From assembly GCF_963678635.1 (NCBI RefSeq), contig NC_087065.1:12671579-12731578 (forward strand): DNA of 60,000 bases, given 5' to 3'. Both the position numbers and the translations under genes were made by a program. The number at the start of each line of letters is the position of its first letter. The first letter of the stretch is position 1. Positions 1 to 12,573 of this stretch are shown piece after piece. The notes below the pieces were generated by a model. It did no database searches and had not been told where the DNA came from. It was given only the letters and a program-made list of their open reading frames with translations. The DNA is from Symsagittifera roscoffensis. Taxonomy: Eukaryota; Xenacoelomorpha; Acoela; Convolutidae.

Positions 1-1089
1 TTCCAGGACGAGTGAGCGTAGTGGAAATGAAAAGGCAGAGATGCTGAAAGAAGATTTGGAGAGAAACGTGACGTTGTGTCTCCACAACAGTTTCTGCAGA
101 AACAGAGAATCCAACGTGGATCCCCTACCTTGCTGTAAGCAGAGGGTAGAAGAGCAGAAGTGTTGGAGGACGGCTTCCAACAGCGTCGGGATAGCCAACG
201 ATGTGCTACAAGACACGGAAACCGAAAGTGCGGAGTCGGTATCACAGGAGGAAGAAATGGAACATTGATGAATGGTCGAGAAAGCGGGAGGCAACAAGAA
301 GGAAAATTAGAAGAATTTAGAAGTTTTAGAACTTCTAAACGACGAAAAAAGAAGAGAACAAAGGAGTGATGAAGAAAAGTTAAAACTCAGAATTGTTTTA
401 TGTGTGTGAGAGACTCAAGTGAGAGGCCAAGCAACCGAGTTGTAATTGAAAACTGAAACATTTAGTTGAGTTTTGAAATTGTTGCATTTGTAAATTTGCA
501 TTTCGATTTTAGCAGAAGTGGCTTTAGAGACACTCACTTATTATTTATTTGGAAGGGCTTGAGGGAAGAGTATATTTAAATGTTCCAGCCTGCATGATTG
601 TTTTTAATCACTTAGGAAGACTGATCACTTTGTGGTGACGTGGAAGGCTTGAGTAATCTCTCGAAGAGGGAGATTGTTTCATTGTTCTTTCTAACCACAG
701 AGTTTCTTAGTTTTAATATTCAGGACAATAACAAGCATGATTTCCGAAGGGAAGGAGCATAGTAGGATAATTTTAGCTTGTTGGTTGGCAGGGCTGTCCT
801 GCAAGCCAACACCTTTTAAATCTAAGAGAAAGAAGTTTTAATCGGGACATTGACACTGGGAGTCAGAAAATATGTTTTATCTTAGGTTATATCCTCAATG
901 TGCAGATTAATGAGAGAATTTGAAGGCTATAATGATGTAGTATGATGCCATTTATATTCTGCAGTGAGTCGATGTGACGTGGATAAAAGTAATTTCGTGC
1001 ATTTTGTAAATTCTGTTCGATGACACTGTAACCATTTTATGAACATTGCGCGATTCAATGAGGACATTGACCGGACTGTCCGGGGAGTA
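1..1089. other. No confident gene; purine-rich left edge
   Basis: This stretch has only short overlapping open frames (for example 41-268 and 160-369 on +) in a purine-rich sequence. None shows a motif I recognise and their amino-acid make-up looks like translated low-complexity DNA. The 3' half is AT-rich spacer. It may be the remains of an element whose left part lies outside the window. Confidence 0.4.
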
Positions 1090-2008
1090 TGTGACATTCG
1101 ACCAGAATGTGAAAAATGCAATCTCTGCAGAATTCGGAATTTTAGCAGTAAGCCTTCCGGATTGGTGGTTTTTAAGAACTAAGAGCGTTATTGGAACGTT
1201 TGGCCAGACGGTGAGGGCTGGAATATTCTAGTATTTTAAAATTTCAAAAATTCGAATGATGACGTCACATTTCTGAGAAATGCTGAAACGGCCATTTTAA
1301 CAAAAAACGAGAGAGAAAAAATAACAACATTAGTTGCGCTGACGATAACAACGATAATCGTTATTGAAAAACAGCAGCAGATTGCAGGAATAGCAGAGGA
1401 CGTTCCGAGTTGCAACTATTGTGCTGCTACAATAGTTGCAAGGCCGTTGCGAACAACGGTGAAGGGTAAGAGACAGCCTTCCGGATTAGGAGGAAATCAA
1501 GATTAACGAGCTTGATTCAGCGGATTCGTCAATCCGGAAGGGTAAAGGAACTAGAACTTTTATCCTGTTGCATAAACTTTTAGCTTCCTGTCATGTCCTG
1601 ACTTGAAATTAATTAATATCTAGATTCTCTTTGATAAGGATGAGAAGCTAGGAGTTGGGGGAAAGGGTTGATCCATCTTCGATGGAGATGATGATTTTTA
1701 TCTACTGAACAAAAACAATAGTAATATAATAAGTAGTAACCCTGTTTTTAGGAGTGACCTCGTGGTCTGGGGATACTGAGACCCAGCCATGAGCTCACTA
1801 TTTGCATGTAATTAAGTTAATTTGAGCGTTCTGGTCGAAGCCGGAGAACAGTAACGTTTTTGTCGACCCGATGTTAGAAAGACCACCGGAAAGTACTGGC
1901 TTGGTAGAGACGGTGAAAAGCATGCAAAGCTCTGTTTAGACGTTAGCCAGTCGTCTTAAGACTTAGTTTTGTTATCCGTCGATATGTATCTTCCGGGCGA
2001 ATGTTACA
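1090..2008 (+). mobile_element. Non-autonomous TIR DNA element, copy A (~919 bp)
   Basis: The same ~0.9 kb sequence occurs here and, reverse-complemented, at 5195-6096. Its ends are imperfect inverted repeats: it starts TGTGACATTCGACCAGAA and the reverse complement of its end reads TGTAACATTCGCCCGGAA. It has no usable ORF, so it would depend on a transposase encoded elsewhere. The flanks share only TA (1088-1089 and 2009-2010). Shared internal landmarks include ATGAGCTCACTATTTGCATG near 1790-1807 and GACGTCAC near 1261. The superfamily is not determined. Confidence 0.7.
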
Positions 2009-4363
2009 TAAAACGAGTTTCTATAGCTATTGCAAAGCTGACTTCAATAGTTTAAACGATGCGTTTTCAATCAACACTTTCTCACCTTATTGCTGTTCGA
2101 ATGTTACAAAAATAGTCGAACTATGGTACGAAAGGATTCCTAGCTTTCTGCCCGAATACATCCCGCGTAGAACTCAACATAGACAAAATCTTCCTCCCTG
2201 GATAACTCCTGAGACGTCAAATTCAATGAAACGTCTTTCAACATTACGCAAACAAAAAGGTTCGCAATTTGCCTCGGTGATTGCAATGAATGAAAAGGTA
2301 CAAACCGCTGTAGAGAATATTAGAAGCGAATATGAACAACATCTGTCTAACTCGCGTGATACTAAAGCCATGTTTAAATACTATAGAAAGTCCGTAACTC
2401 AGAACTACCTTCCGTCATGCAACTTGATAATTCAGTTACGAAAACCTTGCCAGAGCAAGCTAATCTATTCAACAAGTTTTTGAACTCAGCATTTATAATA
2501 TCTTCTCAACCATCCTGTCTTGAAAAACAAAAGCATTCAGTTAATTAGATTATTCAATTTATAGAACCCGACAGGAATCTGTTGCCAAATTGTGTAATGA
2601 TCTACATCTAAGTAAGTCGAGAGTTCCCGATCTACTACCTCCTGTTTTATTTAAGAGTTGTAGTGAATCTTTAACGCCCTCTCTCTACCATATCATATAT
2701 AAAGCACTCCAGACCTGTTGTTTCCCTGATCAATGGAAACACTCTATTTTCAGCCAAATTTTCCAACAGAAAGGAAGCAAGACCTCGATAAGTAACCACA
2801 GACCAATATCACTGCTTAATATTGCTAGCAAAACCTTTGAAAAAGTTCTTTTCATCGATCTATATAAACATCTAAAACCTATGTTGCTCAAAAAGCCATT
2901 CGGATTTCGCGCGAAAACGTCAGGGATCCAGCTATAAGCAAAAATGAAGAAGTAGACGTAATATATACCGATTTTAAGTAAGTTTTTGACAAAGTAGATC
3001 ACGGTAATCTGATTGATAAGCTCTACTCGTTCGGAATCAGAGGCAAATTATTAAAACTAATTTATAACTACCTAACAAATAGAACACAATGTGTCAAAAT
3101 CAAAGACTGTCTATTCCAATCATTCTATGTAACAAGCGGTGTTCCTGAAGGATCAATCCTCGGGCCATTAATTTTTTCTTTGTCATGATTAACGACCTAC
3201 CAAGTGTATGTAATCATTCCACCAGCTTTCTACACGCAGACGACGCAAAGTTCATACGAATTGGTTCACTTAACGCAGAATTTCAGAATGACCAAAATAA
3301 AATCTTCACGTGGACTCAACAAAACCAGATTGCGTTCAATGCGTTAAAATGCACTCACCTACCGGTCAAACGTCCCACAAGTAGCGACTTTTACTTCGAC
3401 TCAATTTTAATTAAGAAAGTCTCAGAAAAAAAAGACTTAGGAATAATTGTAAAATCGGATCTAGGCTGGACATCGCATATTAAACTTAGAAGAGGAAAAG
3501 CCCCAAACACTCTATGCATGCTTAAGCGCAACCCACTGCCTCATAAAACCAAGACCAAACTTAATCTGTTTGAATACATGGTAATTCCAGTTTTGCTATA
3601 CGGTTCAGCGTGCTATCAATTGAACGTCGAAGAAATAAATAAATTTTTTGAAGGTGTTCAACGCAATGCATGCAAATGGATTGCAACAGATCCTAATTAC
3701 AAAACGTCGCTTCAGCGTCTAGGAATACTGCCTTTACCCATTTACATTCATCTCAATAACTTACTTCTACTATCTAAAATCCTCAATACTCACTACGACT
3801 ACAGTTTTTCTGACCGTTCTCCGTCAAAAAATGACCTAGGTAATTCAGGATCTCGTTTATTTGAATAGTAGTGGTAGTTGTAGTAGTAGTATAGGATTAA
3901 AAGCATATGCTCTAGGAATTTCACCCCTCAGTTTTCAAGTGGCACGAGTTTTTTCAAGCGCTTACAGTTTCCACATGGGCATAGCACTCTCCACTAGCAA
4001 GAGTCAATCTCGTTGAATCTGTCACGGAAGAATGCGTGGTATAGTTTGGCGATTCTGTTTTTGTTGATGATTTCATCTGCTTACAGGCTTCTTTGCACTA
4101 AATTTAACAGTTTTGGTGCACGAATCTGCAAACTGTTCACGCCCAGCAAAATTTGTTTGTAAAAAAACTTTGGTTTCATGCAAAGAGGCTGGCAAATTTG
4201 GTTCCTCAAAAAGTGGACTTTACCAACACGATAGGACTCAAAAGGACGGTTGCTCCAATGGATGTGGGAGCACTTCGAGAAAAGATTCGATGACTCCAAC
4301 CCCTGTAGCTGGAAAATTCTGTGCGACTGTACCCGAAACAACTGCAGAAATATGTGTAACTAA
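2009..4363 (+). pseudogene. Decayed LINE ORF2 (CR1-like non-LTR reverse transcriptase)
   Basis: Remains of a non-LTR retrotransposon polymerase, spread over several frames. 2001-2483 matches the linker typical between endonuclease and RT (PRRTQHRQNLPPWIT). 2590-2937 holds the fingers region (SNHRPISLLNIASKTFEKV, then FGFR). About 2950-3180 reads YTDFK, a stop, then VFDKVDH and GVPEGSILGPLIF; a frameshift leads into 3185-3868, where FLHADDAKF is the catalytic motif with H in place of the usual Y. 3600-3790 is the thumb and connection region (IPVLLYGS, LGILPLPIYIHLNNLLLL). The C-terminal cysteine motif CSWKILCDCTRNNC is readable at 4304-4345 with a stop at 4361-4363. No endonuclease domain is visible upstream; copy A of the TIR element takes that place. 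Stops and frameshifts make it a dead copy. The same family reappears at 7990-8410. Confidence 0.85.
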
Positions 4364-4739
4364 CTGAATTGAAACTGTGGGGGAAACCCCTTGCGTACGC
4401 TAAATTCCTATGATAATTATTATTATTTGAAATATTTCGGTCCAAGGGCTCCTAAGTTTTCGCACAGATTTACCTCATCTCAATGAATGCATCAAAAACA
4501 CCACATGTTTTCGAATTAGCACGAGTATTTTACCTCCATAAACAAGGTAAAGAAATGGAGCAAGCAATTGCATTAGCTTCCGCCCTATTGCCTTGTTATT
4601 GCCGTTTGCCAAACTAGAGGAAAGGAAATTTTTTTACATAAGCTACACGTCAACATTCATTTAGCAGACTATAAAAACGTTTTTCAGGACTGCCAGATCT
4701 AGCGTTGTCACTTTAAAGTTTTAAAAAAATCACATAACA
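4364..4739 (+). other. LINE 3' flank and junction to the next LINE fragment
   Basis: AT-rich sequence after the C-terminal motif of the first LINE. The stretch following the stop (GAAACTGTGGGGGAAACC, about 4370) resembles the stretch after the second family copy near 8440-8470, so it is probably the LINE 3' UTR. An ATTATTATT run lies near 4415-4428. Nothing else is recognised. Confidence 0.4.
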
Positions 4740-6900
4740 GAAAAACTAAACCATTAAAAACTATGCTACCGAAACTTTTTGCCAGCCCCGGACCTCGTTT
4801 CTGCATTCGACGCAGTAAACCATAATGTTTTTGTTTTGGTGACATAAGTAGGTAAAAAAACACATTCAAGTCAAATAGATGACTATTATGCTACTTCAAG
4901 GGCTGCTTAACTTATATTGAATTTCGTGACGCAAAATTAGGCAATAGAAAGTTTAAACAATAGGTTTAAGAAAGTGGTGTTCTCTTTTCAATTAATATAA
5001 GTGCTCTATGCCGAAGCCACGTAAAAATGTTCCGCTTGTCTTTTATCCTGATGATATACCCAATTAAAATCTGGTCCACACCCATGAACTTCTAACTCAT
5101 CTAGCTGAATCAATGGCTTGAAAACAAACTAAGAGCAATTCTTCATGATTCTTGATCTACTGAAATAAACTGTAAAACGAAAAATGATTATGGATGTAAC
5201 ATTCGCCCGGAAATATATAAATCGACGGAAAATAAAGCTAAGCTAAAAAACGATGGGCCAGCGTCTAAACAAAGCTCCACGTGGTTTTTATCTTCTCTAC
5301 CAAAGCCAATTCTTTTGGTGGTCTTTCTAACATTGGGTCGACAAAAACGTTACTGTTCTCCGGCTTCGAACAGAACGGTCAAATTAACTTAAATACATGC
5401 AAAAATAGTGAGCTCATGGCTGGGTCTCAGTATCCCCAGACCACGAGGTCACTCCTAAAAACACTACTACTATTTTTTATATTACTATTGTTTTTGTTCA
5501 GTAGATAAAAATCATCATCTCCATCGAAGATGGATCAACCCTTTCCCTCAACTCCTAGCTTCTCATTATCTGAAAATTAATCGAGATGTTAATTAAATTC
5601 AATTCAGGACATGACTAGGAAGCTAAAAGTTCGTATCAAATAGTTTGAGTTCAGTCTCAAGACCCCTCCTGGTTCTTGAATCCGGGGAAATAACGTTCTT
5701 ATTTCCTTTCCGGAAGGCTGGATACACTGTCCCAACACCCTTCACCGTTTGTGTGAATGGCTCTGTAACGATTGTAGCGACACAATCGTTACAACTCGGA
5801 GCGATCTCAGATAATCTCCAGTTGTATCTTGTTATTTTTCGTCGTTATTTCTATCGCAACTATCCTTGTTGTGTTTTTCTTCCGATTTATTTCCAAAAAT
5901 GGCCGTTTCGACGTTTCTCAGAAGTGTGACGTCACCATTCGAGTTTTTTAAAACTTAAAATTTCCAGAATCTTCCGAACTTCTCGATTCGTCTAATCGTT
6001 TAAATAACGTTGCTTATCTGTTAAAACCGTCAATCTTCCAGGTCAACAAGTACGAATACAAATCTGCATTTTCGTACATTCTGGTCGAATGTCACAGGAG
6101 TGTAACGGCTCAAATTATCAAAAAGTTCAAGCTTTTCGGTGTTATTTGTAACAACATAATCAAGTTCGGAAAAAACCAATACAAATTGGCACACGATTTC
6201 AAGCCAGAATACGGTCCTTAAGAGTTGCTATCACCCCATGGGGTTGTCAGAAAGAAACCAAAGCCATCTGTTACAAAGCAATCAGTCGAAGCGTGTTGGA
6301 CTACACCGAACCCATATGGTCCCCAAATTTGAACAACACCAACTGGTCAAAACTCTGCGTCCAACAAAACGATGCTCTTAGAACTATAACTGGATGTGTA
6401 CGAACGACAAATATTGATCATTTACAAAATGAAACCGAAGTTCTCTCTTTTCAAGAACAAAATGAGTTGCTAGCCAAGCCGTTCTACCTCGGACCGTGCT
6501 GACTAAAGAACTTGAGAATCAGAAAGCAGACGCTTCCTTAAAGCCTTTTTCAAATCCAAGTATGAATCAGAAACTGCCGACTTCGTGCCAACTGACTCAT
6601 GTATTATAGTCAATCAGTTTAAAAAGGGTTTAAAACAACTGCATAAAGAACAAAGAGATATTATAACGAAAACCAACAGTAAAATACTGGGTATAACCTT
6701 TTCTGGGTTAAACTTTGGAGAAGGAAAGAAACTCACACGTGAGGCTGGGTCCAAGGTTTCACGGCGCCTTTCTGGTTTTCACCTAACCTGAATAGCTACT
6801 CAACGAAGATTCGCCCAAAAAGGGCAACTACATGCATAGTTTTTTAAACTTGAGCCCCATGATTTACACCATTCGGTCAATAATCCTGTCAAATCGACAG
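4740..6900 (+). pseudogene. Decayed LINE of a second type (RTE/Jockey-like RT), split by a TIR element
   Basis: Before the insertion, readable RT pieces are DLVSAFDAVNHNVFVL (about 4790-4835; the catalytic region) and PKPRKNVPLVFYPDD (about 5010-5053), where YPDD stands for the usual YADD. After the insertion the same protein resumes: YKAISRSVLDYTEPIWSPN at 6271-6327 and QNDALRTITGC near 6364-6396, typical of the C-terminal RT region of Jockey/RTE-type LINEs. Then follow LLAKPFYLGP and a tail at 6585-6900. The insertion (5195-6096) is flanked by GGA on both sides. Multiple stops and frameshifts show it is dead. It differs clearly in motif wording from the LINE at 2009-4363, so two families are present. 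Confidence 0.75.
5195..6096 (-). mobile_element. Non-autonomous TIR DNA element, copy B (~902 bp)
   Basis: Reverse-complement copy of 1090-2008. On the + strand it begins TGTAACATTCGCCCGGAA and ends CGAATGTCACA. It interrupts the LINE at 4740-6900, and the bases GGA occur immediately left (5192-5194) and right (6097-6099), consistent with a 3-bp target duplication. The small ORFs inside (5281-5508, 5645-5929) have no recognisable content and are not counted as genes. Confidence 0.75.
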
Positions 6901-7989
6901 ATCTGAATATCTTAGTTTCTTGACTGACCAAAAATATTTCAGTTGACGGATTATGCTGACCTCTCAACAGCACAACAAAACGCAAGAAACGCTCAGACGA
7001 GTCCAGCAATAAAACCACTCTTAACTAATCTTGTAAATGTGACATGCCCTAGCTATCCTGTCGGGGGCCATGGGCCAAAAACAATGGACAGTGGACGAGA
7101 CAAAACCAACCTAAACAATATTGTCTAGAGTCAGCAAGGCTGCTATAACAATACAGTTTTTGGATAGACAACCACTCAGCCAAAAGAATAATTTCCACTT
7201 CAAACGACAACCCTGCATAAGAAACTTGTATCAATCATCCAACGGCCCATTATGAGGTAGGAGTATGGTGTACTGGAGTAGAAGTGTGTGTCTCTCTCTC
7301 CGAAAAAGAGTAGGAAAGTGTCTCCGAAAAGGTTTCTACGATGTAAGGCAACTGAAAAATTGATTGAAACAAATGGAGGGGCAGATGTTGAATCGTGTTT
7401 AAAATGATTACCAGAAAGACGTGAACCTGTACAGGAATTATTTTATTCACTATAGCAGCCTTGAGCAACTGAAAATCACTGCCAGAGACTGTACATTCAA
7501 AATCCATAAACAGTCCATAAACTGGAGACTGAGTCTCCATTTTATGGACTGACCCCCGCGTGATGCTGAATTTGCACACTTCGCGTAGCAGTTGGGAGCC
7601 AGAGAGCTTTACTCCTTTCAAGACTTATTTAGCTGATAGAGTATGCTGACCTCTGAACAGCACAACAAAACGCCAAAAACGTTAAGACGAACCCAGTGTT
7701 AAAACGACGTTCAAGTAGCCCACATATGTGACATAACCTAGCTATCTTGTCGGGGACCAGTAAAACTGGACTGGGGACGAGAGGAAAACAAACTAAACTA
7801 ACACAATTTTGATCACAGTCAGCGAAGTTGCGACGAAAACACAATTTTCGAGTAGTCAACCACTGAGCCCGCCAAAAAATCCATCTCAACCAACACCCAC
7901 GGATAATAAGATTGTTTCAAACATGCAAGGGCGCATTATGAGGTGGGCGTATGGTAATGTGTGTCTCCGAAAAAACGATGTAACAGCAA

Positions 7990-8410
7990 CTGAAAGAATT
8001 TTTAAAGCAAATGGAGGGGTTAATTGTTCAATTTGCGTTAATAGTGTCTCATACAAAGAAAATTTGAAAGTACTAGGGATTCTTCCTTTTCCAATGTATG
8101 TTCAGCTAAACAACTTGCTGTTGCTTTTCAAAATTGATTTTGGGACGTTATGAGGCATGTAATCTAGAAATACCATTTTACACAGAGTTCCCGCGCGCAA
8201 ATTTGTTTCAGGTGAGACGTCCAAGGAAAGCCAAATGCGAACAGAACTTCATGTACCAAACCTGTCGACTCGTGAATGTATTTAAAATCGATTTAAGAGA
8301 AGGGGTTGGCTTGAAACAACGACTTCTAAAAATCTTCTGGTCGGAATTCGAGCAATACAATGAGAGCGACAAGTGCACTTGAAAATTAGCGTGCGCTTAT
8401 ACGGCGAACA
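7990..8410 (+). pseudogene. 3' end of the CR1-like LINE family (second copy)
   Basis: The protein fragment LKVLGILPFPMYVQLNNLLL (about 8066-8125) matches LQRLGILPLPIYIHLNNLLL of the LINE at 2009-4363. It is followed by a C-terminal segment with RLVNVFKIDLREG, LLKIFWSEFEQYNESDKCT (to 8380) and an in-frame stop where the conserved tryptophan of the CTW motif should be. The spacing of the following NNC/CR residues is kept. It is a 5'-truncated dead copy. Confidence 0.7.
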
Positions 8411-8599
8411 ATTGCAGAAATAGAACTGTTTTATGAAACGAGAAACTGACTGGATCCAAACCCCTTGTGTGAACCACAGAATTCATATTACTACTTCTAC
8501 TACTACTAGTAATCTCTTCTAAATTGATTACCAGAAAGACATGAACCTGTGCAAGAAAAAATTGATTCACAATAGCCACTATAGCAACCTTCACTACGT

Positions 8600-9480
8600 C
8601 TACGCGGCATCCATCTAGTCACCAAATTTAAGCAACATCAACTGATCAAATCTTCGAATCCGAAAAAGCACTCCACTTAGAACCACAACTGGCTGTATTA
8701 AAATGACATATATTGTGCATTAAACCAACAAAACCAAACTTCACCTTGTTTGATAGCAAAATGAAAGGCTAGCCAAATAGTTCTACTTCGGAATTTAGCT
8801 TCCGGACCGTGCTGGATAAGGAACTTAAGAATCCGAAAGCAGACGCTCCCTTAAAGCAATTTTCAAATCCAAGTATGAATTAGAAGTTGCCGACTTCTTG
8901 CCAACTGATTCAGTTATTATAGCAAATCAATACAGAAAGGATTTGAAACAGCTGCATAAAGAACTGTGAGGGATCATAACGAAAACCAACAGTAAACTTT
9001 TGTTTTTAACCATTTTTGGGTAAATCCAGCCACCGGAACGTGCAGACCATAGAATTTTGGAATCAGAAAGCAGACGCTCCCTGAAAGCATTTTTTCTTCA
9101 GAATATGAAACAAAAGTTGCCGATCTCCAGCCAAATTACTTAGTTTTTATAGTCAACCAGCACAAAAAGGGTTCGAATCAGCTGCATGCCAAAACTCTGA
9201 GAGAGTATACCGAAAACCAATAGTAAACTAGTGGGTATAACTATTTCCTGAATAGAGTTCGAAGAAGGAAAGAAACTCACACATGAAGCTAGGTTTTTGA
9301 ATGCACAGCGCCGTTCCAATTATTCACCTAACCTGAAAAGTTACTTAACAAAATTGGCGCAAAAACGACAACTAAATGCTTAGTTTTTAATCTTGAACGC
9401 CATGATTTACACCATTCATTCAATTATTCCACCAAACCGACAGATCTGAACATCTTAGTTTCTTGACTGACCTCCGCGTG
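8600..9480 (+). pseudogene. RTE/Jockey-like LINE C-terminal fragment, copy 2
   Basis: Nucleotide copy of 6300-6900: shared stretches include GAATCCGAAAGCAGACGCTC and AAGTTGCCGACTTCTTGCCA. The segment 9030-9220 repeats part of 8800-8990, so a local duplication happened inside this copy. No intact frame remains. The preceding 8570-8640 still reads as RT-like peptide (LHYVYAAS). Confidence 0.55.
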
Positions 9481-9689
9481 TGGCTGAATTACCTCATCTC
9501 GCATAGCAGGTAAGAGCGAGAGTGCTTTACTCCCTTCAGATATTTTTTACATGTATGCTGATCTCTCAACAGCACAACAAAACGCAGGAAACGCTCAGAA
9601 GAGTCCAGTGTTAAAACGACGTTCAAGTAACCCACATACGTGACATACTAGCTACCAAAAAACATGTTTCTGTGCAGTTAGAATTTGCT

Positions 9690-10330
9690 TCAATATAGGC
9701 GCTATACCAGCCTTCACTGTATCTACGCTGCATCCATCTGGTCACGAGCTTAAGAAACATCAACTGATCAGATCTCCGAATCCAAAAAAGCAATCAACTT
9801 AGAACCGGCTGTGTTAAAATGACAAATAATAAGCAATAAACAGATGAAATCAAACTTTTTCTAGTTCGAGAGCAATATGAGTTGCTAGCCATACTGTTCT
9901 ACCTCGGAAGTCAACTTCCGCAAAGTGCAGAAAATAGCTTTGTAGAATCAGAAAGCGAACGCTTCCTGAAGCACTTTTAAAATCTAAATATGAAACGGAA
10001 GTTGCCAATCTCCTGCCAACTGACTCAGTTATTATAGTCAATCAGTACAAAAAGGTTTCAATTCAGCTGCATACAAAAATTGTAAGAGATTTGATCGAAA
10101 ACCATTATGAAATTACTGGTTATCATTAGTCCTTGAATAAACTTCAAAAAGAGGAACGAACTTACTTCGCGCTGTTCTTTTCATTCAACTATCCTGATTA
10201 ACTAAATAATTCCCCAAAAAAGGAAAATTGAAAAATTTGCATAAATTTCAATCTTGGATCCCCTGATTTACACCATTTATCCAATTGTCCTTTTGAACCG
10301 TTAGATCTGAGCATCTTGAACATTTTGACC
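9690..10330 (+). pseudogene. RTE/Jockey-like LINE C-terminal fragment, copy 3
   Basis: Another degenerate copy of the same 3' LINE block. Shared phrases include CGAGAGCAATATGAGTTGCT (about 9868) and GAAGTTGCCAATCTCCTGCC (about 9998). No open frame of useful length remains. Confidence 0.5.
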
Positions 10331-10599
10331 TCTCAACAAATCTTTCGGGTAGACAACCGCTGAGCCAAAAAAAAGAAATTCTACTTCAATCGACACCCAA
10401 GCATAAGAACCTTGTTTTGATCCTCCAACGGCGCATTACGAGATAGGCGTATGGTAGACTGTGTCTGCGGTAAAGTTTCTACGATGTAAGAGCAACTGAA
10501 AGAATGCTTAAAACATATGGATGGGGAATTTGTTGAATCCCTTCTAATTGATAACCAGAAAGACATGAACCTGTACAGGAAGAAACTTCTTCACTATAG

Positions 10600-11410
10600 T
10601 CAGTATTGCAGCCTTCACTATATCTACGCGGCATCCTTCTGTTCACCAAGTTTAAGCAATATCAACTGATCAAATTTTCAAATCCAACAAAGCAATCCAC
10701 TTTCAACCACGACTGGCTTTAGTAAATTGACAAATAATATGCATTAAATCAAAGAAACAGAGTTTCTCCTAGTTCGAGAGCAAAATGAGCTGCTAGCGAA
10801 TCAGTTCTATCTCGAAAAAACCAGCTTCCGGAACGTGCAGACCATAAAATTTAAAAATCAAAGAGCGACCTCTTCCTGTAAGTAATTTTTAAATCTAATA
10901 TAAAACAGAAGTTGCCAATCTCATTTTTATTGCCAATTAGTACAAAAAGGGTTTACAACAGCTGCATACCAAAATTGTGATGTTTTATACCGAAAGCCAT
11001 CACTGAACTACTGGTATACTAGTTCTGGAAAAAAATTCGAAGAAGGAAAGAAAATGACACGTGAGGCTAGCTGCGCATTTGCACGGCGCTGTTCTTGTTA
11101 GTCACCTATCCTGATTAGCTAGTTATTCAAAACTCACCGAAAAAGGGCGAAAATATGCATTATTTTCAACCTTGAACCACTAGATTTACATCATGTATTC
11201 AATTGTCCTTTCAAACCGACAGATCTGAACATCTTCAATATGGACTGACCTCCGCGTGTAGCTAAATTTTATCAGTTCACATAGCAGGTAGGCGCCAGGA
11301 GCTAAACTCCCTCTTATAAAAAAATGAGCTGACGGAGGATGATGACCTCTTAAAAACACACCAGAACGCACGAACAATTCAGACGAGCCCAGTGTTAAAA
11401 CGATTCAAGT
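10600..11410 (+). pseudogene. RTE/Jockey-like LINE C-terminal fragment, copy 4
   Basis: Fourth degenerate copy of the 3' LINE block, again following the CAACCGCTGAGCC block. GAGAGCAAAATGAGCTGCTAG (about 10780) matches the equivalent stretch in the other copies. It ends in the shared tail containing CAGACGAGCCCAGTGTTAAAA near 11380. Frames are broken. Confidence 0.5.
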
Positions 11411-11829
11411 AACCCACACATACGGCATGCCCTAGCAATCTTGTCGGGGGCCAATGGCACTGGACTGGGGATGAGACGAAACTAAATTAAAAAATCACAA
11501 TGTGTTGTCTGGAGTCAGCAAGGTTGCTACAACACCAAATTTTTTGAATAGACAACCGCTGAGCCAAAAAAAAAGGATTTTCCGCCTCAACCGCCACCCA
11601 CGCATAAAAAATTTGTTGCGATCATCCAACAGGGCACTACGAGGTAGGCGTATGGCAGGGTGTCTCTCCAAAAAAAGTTTCTACAATGTAACAGCACCTG
11701 AAAGGACGGTTACAGTAAATGGAAGAGGCATTTGTTGTAACCCCTCTTAATTGTTGACAAGAAAATCACGAGCCTGTGCGCTAAGTAACTTCTTAAATAT
11801 AGCAGCCTTGAACAGCTGAAAATTAAAAC

Positions 11830-12236
11830 CTGAATCTGTACATTCAAATGTTCATATCATTGAGCCAGTCGTAGCTAGATAAACAATGGGAAGTTGATAA
11901 AAACGATTTATCCGTCCTCGAATGAAGAGATGGACATCCTCAGAAAGAACTGATTGACAGTGGCTGGGAGGCTCAATGGACTACCTGCAAATTAAGTCAA
12001 TGAACCAGTCAGCAATCATACGAAAAAGAAATCTTTTTGAGCCCCGCAACGAAAAGATCGGAAAAATGGAGCTTATTCTGAACACGTCTTGTTAAACGAA
12101 AACACCAAGAAAAAAAAACAAAAATTGAAAAGAATGCGTATCCCATATGCGGTCATGATAAATTTTCGTCTGTTGATTAATAAAAGAGCAGATTTGAGAA
12201 ATTGATTCGAAAGATTAAGATGGACAAGTTATTTGT
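11830..12236. other. Spacer, no gene seen
   Basis: Unique AT-rich sequence between the LINE cluster and the inverted-repeat-bounded region. I see no motif or open frame worth reporting. Confidence 0.4.
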
Positions 12237-12573
12237 CCCGGGTCGAGATCCCGCTCAAAAACCGCTCAAGATTTGAGCAGTTTGAGCGGTTTACCAGCAA
12301 ACCTTGAGCGGTTTGGGCTGTTTGGGCGGCTTCTTTGGAAAAACCGCTCAAACCGCTCAAATCTTGCTTAAAAAACCGATCAAAAACCGCTCATTTCTTG
12401 GGTAGTTTTTGAACGGTTTTTCATTCAAGATTTGAGCGGTTTTTAAGCGGTTTCTGAGCGGTCTTATAAAAAAAACCGAATAAAAAACCATCAAATGGCT
12501 TGGAAAAACCATCAAAAGGCCTGAAATTGCTTTAAAAGTTTCCAGTTGAAATCTACGGTAATTTTTCCTGTAG

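Larger units (their letters stand above)
6901..11900 (+). repeat. Cluster of repeated, degenerate LINE 3'-end fragments
   Basis: Two blocks alternate through this stretch. One is the C-terminal part of the LINE seen at 6230-6900. The other begins CAACCGCTGAGCCAAAAAA and contains GGCGCATTACGAGGTAGGCG and a stretch like CAGAAAGACATGAACCTGTA. Copies of the second block start near 7160, 7850, 10350 and 11555. Copies of the first block lie near 8600, 9690 and 10600. A shared tail with CTCAACAGCACAACAAAACGC occurs at 6961, 7655 and 9565. All are in + orientation and heavily mutated, suggesting old segmental duplication of a LINE-rich unit rather than independent insertions. Confidence 0.7.

Noticed and set aside
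1090-6096. The whole block as one large transposon with ~0.9 kb terminal inverted repeats
   Set aside because: Each 0.9 kb copy has its own terminal inverted repeats, and the right copy interrupts a LINE that continues on its far side, so they are two separate insertions.
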